Part shown: piece after piece, positions 8,901 through 15,986 of the stretch
Position numbering within the stretch: the first letter of the stretch is position 1
Layout: the number at the start of each line of letters is the position of its first letter
DNA from: Streptosporangium sp. NBC_01495
Lineage (GTDB): Bacteria > Actinomycetota > Actinomycetes > Streptosporangiales > Streptosporangiaceae
Direction of reading: 5' to 3'
Length of the DNA: 64,000 nucleotides
NCBI RefSeq assembly: GCF_036250735.1
Contig: NZ_CP109430.1
Location: 2,604,001-2,668,000 of the forward strand
Program-made: the position numbers and the translations under genes
Notes under the pieces: model-generated
What the model was told of the DNA's origin: nothing
Databases searched by the model: none
What the model saw: only the letters and a program-made list of their open reading frames with translations

Positions 8901-10384
8901 AGGTAGACCTGGTCGGACTCGGTCCCGGTGATCGCGTCGTGGTGCGCGCCGTAGACGAGCTGGCGCCAGGCCTTGTCCAGCGCGGCCTCGGGGTAGGCGG
9001 CGTCCCCCGCCAGGCAGGCCAGCGTCGCGAACTTCTCCGCGTCGAGCAGCAGGTTCTCCGCGGCCCGCTGCGCGAGCTTGGTGTCGATGTAGGAGACGTC
9101 CTTGCCGGTATAGATCGGGTTCATGTCGCGCGTCTGCGGCGACAGCCGCCTGCCGGTGGCCGCCAGCTCCGCGGTGACCGCGGAGAAGAAGTCGCGGGGC
9201 AGCGCGCTCACGAACCTGGGCCAGGTGTAGCGGGCGTTCCAGTCGCGGTGGATCGCGGTGACCCACTTGTTCGGCGGGCTGTAGTCGGTGCCGACGGGCA
9301 GCAGGACGTTGCGCGTGGCGGCCACCGTCTTCATCCGCAGGAACAGCCGGTAGACCGACTCCTCGGCGTCCGGGAGGGTCTCCGCGGAGTCCATCGACCA
9401 TCCGGCGCTGTAGTGGGAGGCCATGTAGCTGGTGAGCAGGCCACGGCCGCTCGGCGAGATCCACTCGAACTCGCTGCGGAACTGCATGCCCGCGGGCTCC
9501 GCCTGCGGGGTGTCGTACGTGCCCATGGTCAGGCTGGGCCCCCACTGGTGGAAGGGGCCGCGCGCCCAGGAGCTCGACGTCAGCCCGGCGTCGGCCATCA
9601 GGCCGGGGAACTGCGGGTCGTGCCCGAACGCGTCGAGCTGCCAGGCGGTGGCGGGGTCGCCGCCGAGGATGTCGCGCTGGAAGCCCATGCCGTAGACGGC
9701 GTTGCGGATCGTGGTCTCCGCGCCGGTGAGGTTGGTGTTCGGCTCGTTGTAGGTGCCGCCCATGATCTCCAGGCGGCCCTCGGCGATCAGGTTCCGGACG
9801 ACCTGGCGGTTCTCCGGGAAGGTGTCCCAGTACGGCTTGAGGTAGTCGACCTCGGCGAGCACGAAACGGTAGTCCGGGTCGCGCCGGGCCAGCTCCAGGT
9901 GCGCGTCGATCAGGTGGAAGCCGGTGAACTGGAAGCTCATCCGCTCGGTCTGGGCGCCGGGCAGGGCGTCCCACTCGCTGGTGTATCCGGCCTGGGTGTT
10001 CCACCACACCGGGTCGTAGTGGAAGTGCGACACCATGTACACGGTCCAGCCGGGCTCCGCCACGGTCAGCGCGCCGGACGCCACCGCCCTCTCGCCTCCC
10101 GCCGCCACCTCCACCGTGACCTCGACCCGCGTGCCGGCCGGCGCGTCCGTGCGCACCGGCACCTCCAGGACCTCCGCGCCCCCGGAACCCGCCGCCGAGG
10201 GCGGCGTCGGCAGCGTTTTCAGCGTTTTCAGCGTTGTCAGCGTGCCGCGCGCCCCTCCGGTGACCGTCACCTCCAGCCGCTCGGACGGGTCGGCCCCGGC
10301 CGTGTGGACACGCAGGATCTGGCACGGATCGTCTTCCGGGCCGGTGAAGAGCTCGGTGGACTCCACGGAGCCAATCGTCAACAT
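5996..10384 (-). CDS. GH38 alpha-mannosidase
   Basis: This very large (1462-residue) glycosyl hydrolase of family 38 begins with a small beta domain and then the catalytic domain: VSHFHYDPVWW holds the zinc-binding His and Asp, WQLDAFGHDPQFP the probable catalytic Asp, and HHDAITGTESD the family's second signature. A middle and C-terminal GH38 beta region follows, and a late NEW3-like beta-sandwich (GLTLAPGQSGRLTAVLRNHAG). No signal peptide is visible, so it acts in the cytoplasm on mannose-containing oligosaccharides brought in by the upstream ABC system. It is about 98 bp after the permease gene and overlaps the next gene by 4 bp, so it sits inside the operon. The ribosome binding site is only AAAGG. 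It is longer than typical bacterial GH38 enzymes of about 870-1050 residues. Confidence 0.93.
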   Translation of the reverse strand: MLTIGSVESTELFTGPEDDPCQILRVHTAGADPSERLEVTVTGGARGTLTTLKTLKTLPTPPSAAGSGGAEVLEVPVRTDAPAGTRVEVTVEVAAGGERAVASGALTVAEPGWTVYMVSHFHYDPVWWNTQAGYTSEWDALPGAQTERMSFQFTGFHLIDAHLELARRDPDYRFVLAEVDYLKPYWDTFPENRQVVRNLIAEGRLEIMGGTYNEPNTNLTGAETTIRNAVYGMGFQRDILGGDPATAWQLDAFGHDPQFPGLMADAGLTSSSWARGPFHQWGPSLTMGTYDTPQAEPAGMQFRSEFEWISPSGRGLLTSYMASHYSAGWSMDSAETLPDAEESVYRLFLRMKTVAATRNVLLPVGTDYSPPNKWVTAIHRDWNARYTWPRFVSALPRDFFSAVTAELAATGRRLSPQTRDMNPIYTGKDVSYIDTKLAQRAAENLLLDAEKFATLACLAGDAAYPEAALDKAWRQLVYGAHHDAITGTESDQVYLDLLAGWREAFDLSLTVHDAALRHLSARVDTRGEGRAVTVFNALAWTRTDVVRVTVPAPFHGVVDDAGEAVPSVVEHLGEGTAEVAFVAAGVPSVGYRTYRLVTGPAGITDADEPRGWRPVDTLTIANEYHRLTVDPERGGAVRSLVDLAAGRELLTPGGLGNEIVVYDEYSEHPTFREGPWHLLPNGTSVGSASAPAHAVVAEESPAGRRVTVTGAVGPLTYTQVVTLWHGIDRVDCVTHVDTFDGDDKLVRLRWPCAVAGALPVSEVGHAVVGRPFAHPDVDTARHPWTLDNPAYQWFGLSSAARVALRDVDGVSAGLRAIGIAEIVVPEEDDTAGLGRALAVGLAQSGVTSTCSYADGNRYGLLAFDSNLPDVRIAVGGPEENAFTAAVLEAAGDRYREEFDRQLATGGRALLWIPAGRGPAELFRPDADLRAPADLPVLVIAAHDVEEALAGVVADLADSQIEVTQPRELSGEGFLDNHTVAVLNRGVPGFAVDTEGRMHLSLMRSCTGWPSGVWIDPPRRTAPDGSGFQLQHWSHSFDYALAGGRGDWRDTGLVARAHDFNHPLRAVVEDAHPGTLPASASLLSVEPQGAAVLAAFKAGGNPTAHGSGRAADPRRGVSARLYEPHGRHTALRLRSHVPFVQAAVADMLEVESSAAKTLDGVLHGELGPSGVTTYALQPQVPDPASASHLVSPGVSTEASADLASALRTRAADLGAPGGALGPSAEAAQPVFSRYWLHNRGSAPLGYQPMSVSLRPSGDPGAGSRLRVTLASDLVDADAEGHLRIAAPPGWDADPGDRPVLLGPGGWTSFEVDVTPAPDAGEGPHVIAAQLTHGGQVHEDVLFVDGHGRPAPGGQAGLLEVEPAGEGLTLAPGQSGRLTAVLRNHAGFDIRGEVQVISPWGTWDAVRTAAHPLAVAAGGGAELHIEVAVPPGARPGSWWVLLKCMWFGRLSYSPAVPLLVREDG

Positions 10385-10482
10385 TCAGAGCCTTTGCATG
10401 GTCGGGAGGGGGAGGGCCGGGAGGTTTCCGGTGTGCGGGTACGAGGTGCGAGGAGGGGCGGCGGTGCCGGGGGAGTGGTCCC

Positions 10483-11313
10483 TCAGCCCTTGATCGCCCC
10501 GCCGGTGAGGCCCTTGACGAAGCTGCTCTGCAGGGCCAGGTAGAAGACGAGGATCGGCAGCGTGGCGAGGAACATGAAGGCGAAGACCGAACCGAAGTCC
10601 GACTGATGCTCGCCGATCGCCCGGTAGACGCCGACCGTGACGGTGGTGCCGCTGTCCGGTCCCAGGACGATCAGCGGGGTGAGGAAGTCGTTCCAGATCC
10701 ACACGCCGAGGAAGATCAGGACACTGGCCGAGGCCGGGCGCAGCAGCGGGAAGACCACCTGCCAGAAGGTGCGGAAGGTGCTCGCGCCGTCGAGCCTGGC
10801 GGCCTCCTCCAGCTCCAGGGGGACCGACTTGACGAACCCCATGAAGAGCAGCACCCCGAACGGCACGTAGTAGCCGAGGTTGACCAGGATCAGCCCCGGC
10901 GCCGTGCTCATCAGGCCCAGCGTCCGCAGCACCATGGTGATCGGGGCGAGGATGACCGGCGAGGGGATGAGCAGGCCGCACAGCAGCGTGACCATCACCA
11001 CCTTGGCCAGCAGGTGCCTGGAGCGGGCGATGTAGTGGCCGAGCATCGCCGACAGCACCGTCAGGATGGTGATCGAGATCGCCGTCACCGCGACGCTGTT
11101 GACCAGGCCGTACACGAACAGGTTGTCCGAGCGCGACAGGACGGCGGCGATGTTGTCCATGGTCGGCGGCGACGGCAGGCCCGCCGGGTCGGGCACGATG
11201 TCCGCGCCGTGCTTGAAGACGTTGACCAGCACCAGGTAGAGCGGCATGAAGAACACCGCGCTGACGAACAGGGCGACCACCGGGCGCAGCCAGGGGACAC
11301 GGCCGTCGTTCAA
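10483..11313 (-). CDS. Carbohydrate ABC transporter permease (MalG type)
   Basis: A 276-residue integral membrane protein with about six hydrophobic helices. The cytoplasmic EAA loop that docks the ATPase is clear (LEEAARLDGASTFRTFWQVV, then FPLLRP). The first helix (VVALFVSAVFFMPLYLVLV) and the late LVFYLALQSSFVKGLTGGAIKG tail are typical of MalG/UgpE-type subunits. It overlaps the first permease gene by 4 bp, so synthesis is probably coupled. No ATPase gene is in the locus. As in many actinobacterial sugar importers, a shared MsmK-type ATPase encoded elsewhere is expected (inference). The substrate is probably a mannose-containing oligosaccharide, judged from the GH38 gene next to it. Confidence 0.93.
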   Translation of the reverse strand: MNDGRVPWLRPVVALFVSAVFFMPLYLVLVNVFKHGADIVPDPAGLPSPPTMDNIAAVLSRSDNLFVYGLVNSVAVTAISITILTVLSAMLGHYIARSRHLLAKVVMVTLLCGLLIPSPVILAPITMVLRTLGLMSTAPGLILVNLGYYVPFGVLLFMGFVKSVPLELEEAARLDGASTFRTFWQVVFPLLRPASASVLIFLGVWIWNDFLTPLIVLGPDSGTTVTVGVYRAIGEHQSDFGSVFAFMFLATLPILVFYLALQSSFVKGLTGGAIKG

Positions 11314-12308
11314 TGGGTCACCTCACGTCGTTGCAGCACGCGGAGCACGAGCACCGAGACGCACGCGACCAGCACGAGCATCACCGCGGCCATCGCCGAG
11401 CCGTAGCCGACGCGGTTGCCGTTGAAGGAGGTCTGCACCACCTGGAAGGCCATGGTGGTCGTGGTCCCCGTTCCCGGCCCGCCGTTGGTGATGACCTGGA
11501 TCTGGTCGTACGCCTTGAACCCGGTGATCAGCAGCATCACCGTGTTGATGGTGAGCGCCGGGGCGAGCATCGGCCAGGTGACGTTGCGGAACCGGGCCAG
11601 CGGACCGCACCCGTCGATGGCCGCCGCCTCCTGCAGCTCGCGCGGCACGCCCTGCAGGCCGGCGAGGTAGACCACCACGCAGAAGCCGAGCATCTGCCAG
11701 GTGATGACCCACGCGATCGTGTAGAGCGCGATGCCCGGGTCGGACAGCCAGCCGGGCGGATCCTCGACGCCCAGGCCGCGCAGCGCGGAGTTGAGCAGGC
11801 CGTCGTCGGTGAGAACGACCTGCCAGATGACGCTGACCACCACCGAGCTCAGCACCACGGGGGTGAAGAACACCCCGCGCAGCGCGACGTAGAGCCGGGT
11901 GGGCCGGTCGAGCAGCTGCGCGATCAGCAGGCCGCCCACGTTGGCCAGCACCATCACGATGACGGTCACCACGACGGTGTTCGCCAGCGCCTTGAGGAAC
12001 TCGGCGTCGCCCAGCAGCTCGGTGTAGTTGCGCAGCCCCACCCACTTGGTCGGCGGGTTGAACGGGTTGCGGTTGGTCAGGCTGTAGTACGCCGTCATGC
12101 CGATCGGCACCAGGACGAACAGCAGGTACGCCAGCAGCCCGGGAAGGGCGAACAGGGCGAAGGTGGTGATTCGGCCGCTCACCAGCCGTCGGCCGCGCGG
12201 CGGCCGGCGGCGGGCGGGGGCGGCCGCGAGGGTCAGGCCGTTCGGGGAGGGCGGGCGGTGCGCCGCGGGAGGATCCCCGCCGCGCACCCCGTGTCGCGTG
12301 TCTGCCAT
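11310..12308 (-). CDS. Carbohydrate ABC transporter permease (MalF type)
   Basis: This 332-residue membrane protein has a basic cytoplasmic N-terminus of about 45 residues, then six helices starting with ALFALPGLLAYLLFVLVPIG and the binding-protein-dependent transport fold. The EAA motif reads ELQEAAAIDGCGPLARFRNV with WPMLAPAL after it. It starts 4 bp after the binding-protein stop codon and its own stop overlaps the MalG-type start (ATGA). It pairs with that subunit in the membrane to form the channel for the sugar delivered by the lipoprotein. Confidence 0.93.
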   Translation of the reverse strand: MADTRHGVRGGDPPAAHRPPSPNGLTLAAAPARRRPPRGRRLVSGRITTFALFALPGLLAYLLFVLVPIGMTAYYSLTNRNPFNPPTKWVGLRNYTELLGDAEFLKALANTVVVTVIVMVLANVGGLLIAQLLDRPTRLYVALRGVFFTPVVLSSVVVSVIWQVVLTDDGLLNSALRGLGVEDPPGWLSDPGIALYTIAWVITWQMLGFCVVVYLAGLQGVPRELQEAAAIDGCGPLARFRNVTWPMLAPALTINTVMLLITGFKAYDQIQVITNGGPGTGTTTTMAFQVVQTSFNGNRVGYGSAMAAVMLVLVACVSVLVLRVLQRREVTH

Positions 12309-12312
12309 GGCG

Positions 12313-13599
12313 CTACTGCGTCGCCTTCGCCCACTGGTCGTCCAGGTAGGCCGTGAACTCGGAGGTCGGCTTCTTGCCGGTGATCAGGTCCTGGACCGCG
12401 ACGGCGGTCTTGTCGGCCAGGCCGGGGGGCAGCGAGCCGTCGCCGGTCTCCTGGGAGAAGGCGTTGACGATGGCGTTCTCCGCCATGCCCCGCTCGTAGA
12501 TCTCGACGGTCGCCTTGTAGACCGGGCCCATGTCCGCCGGGGGCTTGTAGCCCTTGATCGCCGGGATCGAACCGTCGGCCTTGACGAACGCGTCGTTGTT
12601 CTGCTGGTCCTCGTCGAAGGCGAGCGCCCACTTCTTGGCCAGGTCGACGTTGGCCGCGGTGGCGCTGACGGAGGTGCCGCCGCCGGTGAAGGTCGGCACG
12701 ACCAGGGAACCGTCGTCGGAGGGCCAGGGGAAGGCGCCGATCTCGAAGTCGGGCTTCTTGTTGTCGGCCGAGGTCGCGAACCAGGAGCCCATGGGGTACA
12801 TGGCGCCCTTGCCGTCGCGGAAGGCCTGCTCGGTGTCGGCGTACGAGCGGCTCAGGCCCGCCGGGTCGATGTAGCCCTTCTTCGCCAGGTCGGCGATCTT
12901 CTGGGCGGCCGAGGTGAAGGTGGGGTCGGTGAACTTCACCGAGCCGGCGGCCCGCTGCGTCAGCCAGTCGGGGGTCTTCTTGTAGACGTCCGTGGCGACG
13001 GTGCCGGTCAGCGGGTACATGTCCGCCCAGGTGTCCGCGCCGCCGCCGCCGACCACGAACGGGGTGATCTTCTTGGCCTTCAGCTTGGCGGAGATGTCCA
13101 GCAGCTGCTGGTACGTCGTCGGCGTCTCGGTGATGCCCGCCTCGGCGAACTGGGTCTTGTTGTAGTAGACCACCGGGATGACCTGCGTGTTGTACGGCAA
13201 CTGGTAGATCTTGCCCGCGACGGCGCCCGCGGTCGGCGCGACGAAGTTCTTGAGCTCGTCGGCGGTGAAGGCCGCGAACTTGCCCGCCTGCGCGAACCCG
13301 GCCGGGTTGACCGACTGGAGGATGTCCGGGAGGTTCCCCGAGGCGTCCAGCTGCTTGGCGTAGCCGGTCCGGTCCACGTTCGGCGTCACGAGCTTCTTGA
13401 TGGTCACGCCGGGGACCTTCGCGGACGCCCGCGCGATCGCCGCGTCCCAGAACGCCGCGTCGAGGTTCGGCGTCTCGAACACCAGGAAACTCAGCGTGAC
13501 GTTTCCACCACCGGCGGCGGGCTTCTCCGCCTCGGCACCCATGCCACACCCGCTCACAGTGAGTAGTGTGACCAGGCCAACTGCTATTGATCTACGCAA
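12313..13599 (-). CDS. Sugar ABC transporter substrate-binding lipoprotein
   Basis: A family 1 extracellular solute-binding protein of 428 residues. The lipobox VSGC (Cys at residue 18) marks cleavage and lipid attachment, so it is tethered outside the membrane. The mature protein has the expected ligand-cleft pieces, such as LPYNTQVIPVVYYNKTQFAEAG and AFRDGKGAMYPMGSWFA. The start codon is TTG, chosen because AAGGAGGG lies 7 nt before it. It is the first gene of the operon, with a perfect palindrome about 45 bp before the start codon, so its transcription is probably repressed by the divergent LacI protein until sugar is present. Confidence 0.93.
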   Translation of the reverse strand: MRRSIAVGLVTLLTVSGCGMGAEAEKPAAGGGNVTLSFLVFETPNLDAAFWDAAIARASAKVPGVTIKKLVTPNVDRTGYAKQLDASGNLPDILQSVNPAGFAQAGKFAAFTADELKNFVAPTAGAVAGKIYQLPYNTQVIPVVYYNKTQFAEAGITETPTTYQQLLDISAKLKAKKITPFVVGGGGADTWADMYPLTGTVATDVYKKTPDWLTQRAAGSVKFTDPTFTSAAQKIADLAKKGYIDPAGLSRSYADTEQAFRDGKGAMYPMGSWFATSADNKKPDFEIGAFPWPSDDGSLVVPTFTGGGTSVSATAANVDLAKKWALAFDEDQQNNDAFVKADGSIPAIKGYKPPADMGPVYKATVEIYERGMAENAIVNAFSQETGDGSLPPGLADKTAVAVQDLITGKKPTSEFTAYLDDQWAKATQ

Positions 13600-13643
13600 A
13601 GCGCAGCCCTCCTTGCTCCGGCTTCGAGTCTATGAAGCGGAGG

Positions 13644-13661
13644 CGAGATAACGTTATCTCG
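13644..13661. promoter_or_regulatory. LacI-type operator palindrome
   Basis: CGAGATAACGTTATCTCG is a perfect 18-bp palindrome with the central CpG usual for LacI/GalR operators. It lies between the ABC/mannosidase operon and the divergent LacI gene, close to the binding-protein start. Confidence 0.8.
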
Positions 13662-13876
13662 AAGGGTAGGGTGTTACCGCCAGGTTTCAAGAGGTGACTT
13701 CGCAACGAGTTAGTCACGTCGGGCGGATGAACGCGAGGGTGGCCGATCGGGCCGATCCTCCCGATGATGGGAGCCGGTGGAGACTCGTGGCAGGCTCGTC
13801 GGGGCGCGGAAGAGTCCGTGAAGGGACTGCCGGGGGCGCCGATGGCACTGATGGCACGGAGGGGATGGAGGTCACT

Positions 13877-14887
13877 GTGAACGGCAAGCGCCGCGGTCGC
13901 CGGCCGACGATGGTCGATGTGGCGCGAGAGGCGGGGGTGGCGCTGCGCACCGTCTCCCGCGTCGTCAACCAGGACCCCACGGTGGGGCCCGATCTGGCCA
14001 CCAGGGTCCACGCCGCCATCGCGAGCCTGGAGTACCAGCCGGACGAGCGGGCCCGCCAGCTGCGCCTGGGGGTCACCGGCACCCTGGGGGCGGCCGTCAG
14101 GCAGCTCTCGCACGTCAACCCCGTGCTCCAGGCGCTGGAGCGCGCGGCGCGCGCGGCCAAGCTCATGGTGCTCGCCGCCTCGACCGAGGACGACGAGCAG
14201 CTGGAGCGCGACGTCGTGATGTCGATGTGCCGGCGCCGCTTCGACGGGATCATCCTCGAACCCATAGGGAGCGGGCACGACTACCTGATCCCCGAGCTGG
14301 ACGCGGGCCTGTCGCTCGTCGCCGTCGACCGGCCCGTCCACGGCCTCGACGTCGACTGCGTGATCTCCGACAACGTCGCGGGCATCGAGCTCGCCTTCGA
14401 GCACCTCGTCCGCCACGGCCACGAGCGCGTCGCCTACATCGGCGACGACGAGCGCATCTTCACCGGCCACGAGCGGGCCGCCGCCTTCCGTGGCTGCCTC
14501 GCGGCGCACGGCGCCCCCGCCGAGGGGATGGTCCACCCCGGCAGGATCGAGCCGGGCCGGATCGCCGCGGCGGTCCACGCGGTCCTGTCGGGGCCGTCCC
14601 CGGCGACCGCCGTCGTCACGGGGAACGCCACCACCAGCGTCGAGGTGCTGCGCTGCCTCCGGGGCGGCTCCGAGCGCGTCGCCGTCGTCGGGTTCGACGA
14701 CTCCGAGCTCGCCACCAGCCTGCGCCCCGACCTGACCGTGGTCGCCCAGGACGCCGCGACGATCGGCGGCACCGCGATCGACATGCTCCTGGCCCGCATC
14801 GCCGACCCCGGTCGTCCGGTCCGCCGCGTGACGGTGCCGGTGGAGCTCATCGCCCGGGGTTCGGGGGAGTCGCCCCCCGGAGCGTGA
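13877..14887 (+). CDS. LacI-family transcriptional regulator
   Basis: The GTG start follows GGAGG with a 5-nt gap; an ATG 12 nt earlier is too close to its own purine run. The N-terminal helix-turn-helix is textbook (TMVDVAREAGVALRTVSRVV, then the hinge EYQPDERARQLRLG). The remainder is a periplasmic-binding-protein-like sensor of about 275 residues (FDGIILEPIGSG, VAVVGFDDSELA, ATIGGTAIDMLLARI). It is divergent from the mannoside transport operon and separated from it by a perfect palindrome, so it is most likely the operon's sugar-responsive repressor. The inducer is not deducible. After the stop codon the DNA turns into a 7-bp tandem repeat. Confidence 0.92.
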   Translation: MNGKRRGRRPTMVDVAREAGVALRTVSRVVNQDPTVGPDLATRVHAAIASLEYQPDERARQLRLGVTGTLGAAVRQLSHVNPVLQALERAARAAKLMVLAASTEDDEQLERDVVMSMCRRRFDGIILEPIGSGHDYLIPELDAGLSLVAVDRPVHGLDVDCVISDNVAGIELAFEHLVRHGHERVAYIGDDERIFTGHERAAAFRGCLAAHGAPAEGMVHPGRIEPGRIAAAVHAVLSGPSPATAVVTGNATTSVEVLRCLRGGSERVAVVGFDDSELATSLRPDLTVVAQDAATIGGTAIDMLLARIADPGRPVRRVTVPVELIARGSGESPPGA

Positions 14888-14915
14888 CGGCTCCGGCCCC
14901 GCCCCGCCTATCATC

Positions 14916-15060
14916 CCCGCTGCCCGCTGCCCGCTGCCCGCTGCCCGCTGCCCGCTGCCCGCTGCCCGCTGCCCGCTGCCCGCTGCCCGCTGCCCGCTGC
15001 CCGCTGCCCGCTGCCCGCTGCCCGCTGCCCGCTGCCCGCTGCCCGCTGCCCGCTGCCCGC
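14916..15060. repeat. Tandem 7-bp repeat (GCTGCCC) x about 20
   Basis: About 145 bp consist of nearly perfect copies of GCTGCCC with no interruptions, starting 29 bp after the LacI stop codon. Seven bases is not a codon multiple, so all three frames stay open and read a 7-residue cycle (LPAARCP), which creates false ORFs. The copy number probably varies between isolates or assemblies. Confidence 0.95.
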
Positions 15061-15148
15061 CGTCATCACGTGCCGTCCGGGGGCGGTGGCGCCGGGTGTC
15101 CGCCCTCGGGAGGCGCGACGCCGTCAGGGGGTGATCGCATTGGTTTCA

Positions 15149-15241
15149 TGACATTCGGCGACACCGCATGCCCGCCGAACTCCACACCGAATTGCGTTCC
15201 CCGCGAAAGGGCCGGTACCGAGACGGTACGGGCGAATGTCA
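15149..15241. promoter_or_regulatory. Nested inverted repeats before the ATPase gene
   Basis: TGACATTCG (15149-15157) is complementary to CGAATGTCA (15233-15241). Inside lies a perfect GTACCG-aga-CGGTAC (15215-15229). The block sits about 150 bp upstream of the ATP-binding protein start. It could be an operator pair or a folded 5' leader. Nothing else coding is visible between 15061 and 15394. Confidence 0.3.
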
Positions 15242-15394
15242 CGGGTCCTTTCGCGGTCGCGCGGAAAGCGCCCGGAAGCGCGCGCCCGGCGCGTGTCGAG
15301 CCGGACACGAAGGGTAGTCGTCCTTCGGAGGGATTCCCCGCGGGGACGGACGTGAAGACGGCGATTCGTGAAATCCAGGTGGAGGGCTTCGGGT

Positions 15395-15880
15395 ATGGAG
15401 ACGGGAAAGCTCACGGAGGTATTTCTGGACAGTGCCTACGAATCGGTCGGGCGGGCGCGCCGAGAGACGCGCGAGGCCCTCGGCCTGGACCACGTCCTCC
15501 TGCCGGATGTCGTCCAGGCGGTCTCGGAGCTGCTGGCGAACGCCGTGGAGCACGCCGACCGCGGCCTGGTGGGCGACCTGATCGGCCTGACCCTGACCGC
15601 CACCCTCGACTCCGTCCACGTCGAGGTATCCGATCCCGGCTCCGCCTCCCGTGCGCCGCACATCCCGCTGGACCAGCCTCCCGGAGCCAGGCGCGGTCGC
15701 GGCCTGCTCATCGTCGACCGGCTCTCCGGCGGGCGCTGGGGGACCCGCGAGCACGGCCGTGGACTGGGCCGGACGGTGTGGTGCGCCATCCCCTACGTGC
15801 GGCCGGAGTATGCCGGGGACGAGGACGACGAGGCGGAGCGATCCCTGCCCCGGGCACTTTCGGCGACCTGCCGGAACTGA
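15395..15880 (+). CDS. Anti-sigma-factor-type ATP-binding protein (RsbW-like HATPase)
   Basis: A single GHKL ATPase domain of 161 residues. The N box is VSELLANAVEHADRG, the G1 box VEVSDPGS and the G2 box GRGLLIVDRLSGGRWG, as in the stand-alone kinases of actinobacteria related to RsbW/SpoIIAB. Such proteins bind a sigma factor and phosphorylate an STAS-domain antagonist, but neither partner is encoded beside it, so its target is unknown. The ATG is preceded by GGAGG 10 nt away. A GTG at 15368 is in frame but less well supported. Monocistronic. Confidence 0.85.
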   Translation: METGKLTEVFLDSAYESVGRARRETREALGLDHVLLPDVVQAVSELLANAVEHADRGLVGDLIGLTLTATLDSVHVEVSDPGSASRAPHIPLDQPPGARRGRGLLIVDRLSGGRWGTREHGRGLGRTVWCAIPYVRPEYAGDEDDEAERSLPRALSATCRN

Positions 15881-15986
15881 GGCGATCTGGAACGTTCCGG
15901 AATCCGGAGGCCCAGGCCGGGCGGACGCGCCCAGCCTGGCCTCGGGGTGGAACGAGCAATGATCTACTTTGTAAAGGGCGAGGGCC

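Noticed and set aside
6426-10325. 1299-codon minus-strand frame inside the GH38 gene
   Set aside because: Same strand, shifted frame, Arg/Ala/Pro-rich with no motifs. The GH38 frame has all the catalytic signatures.
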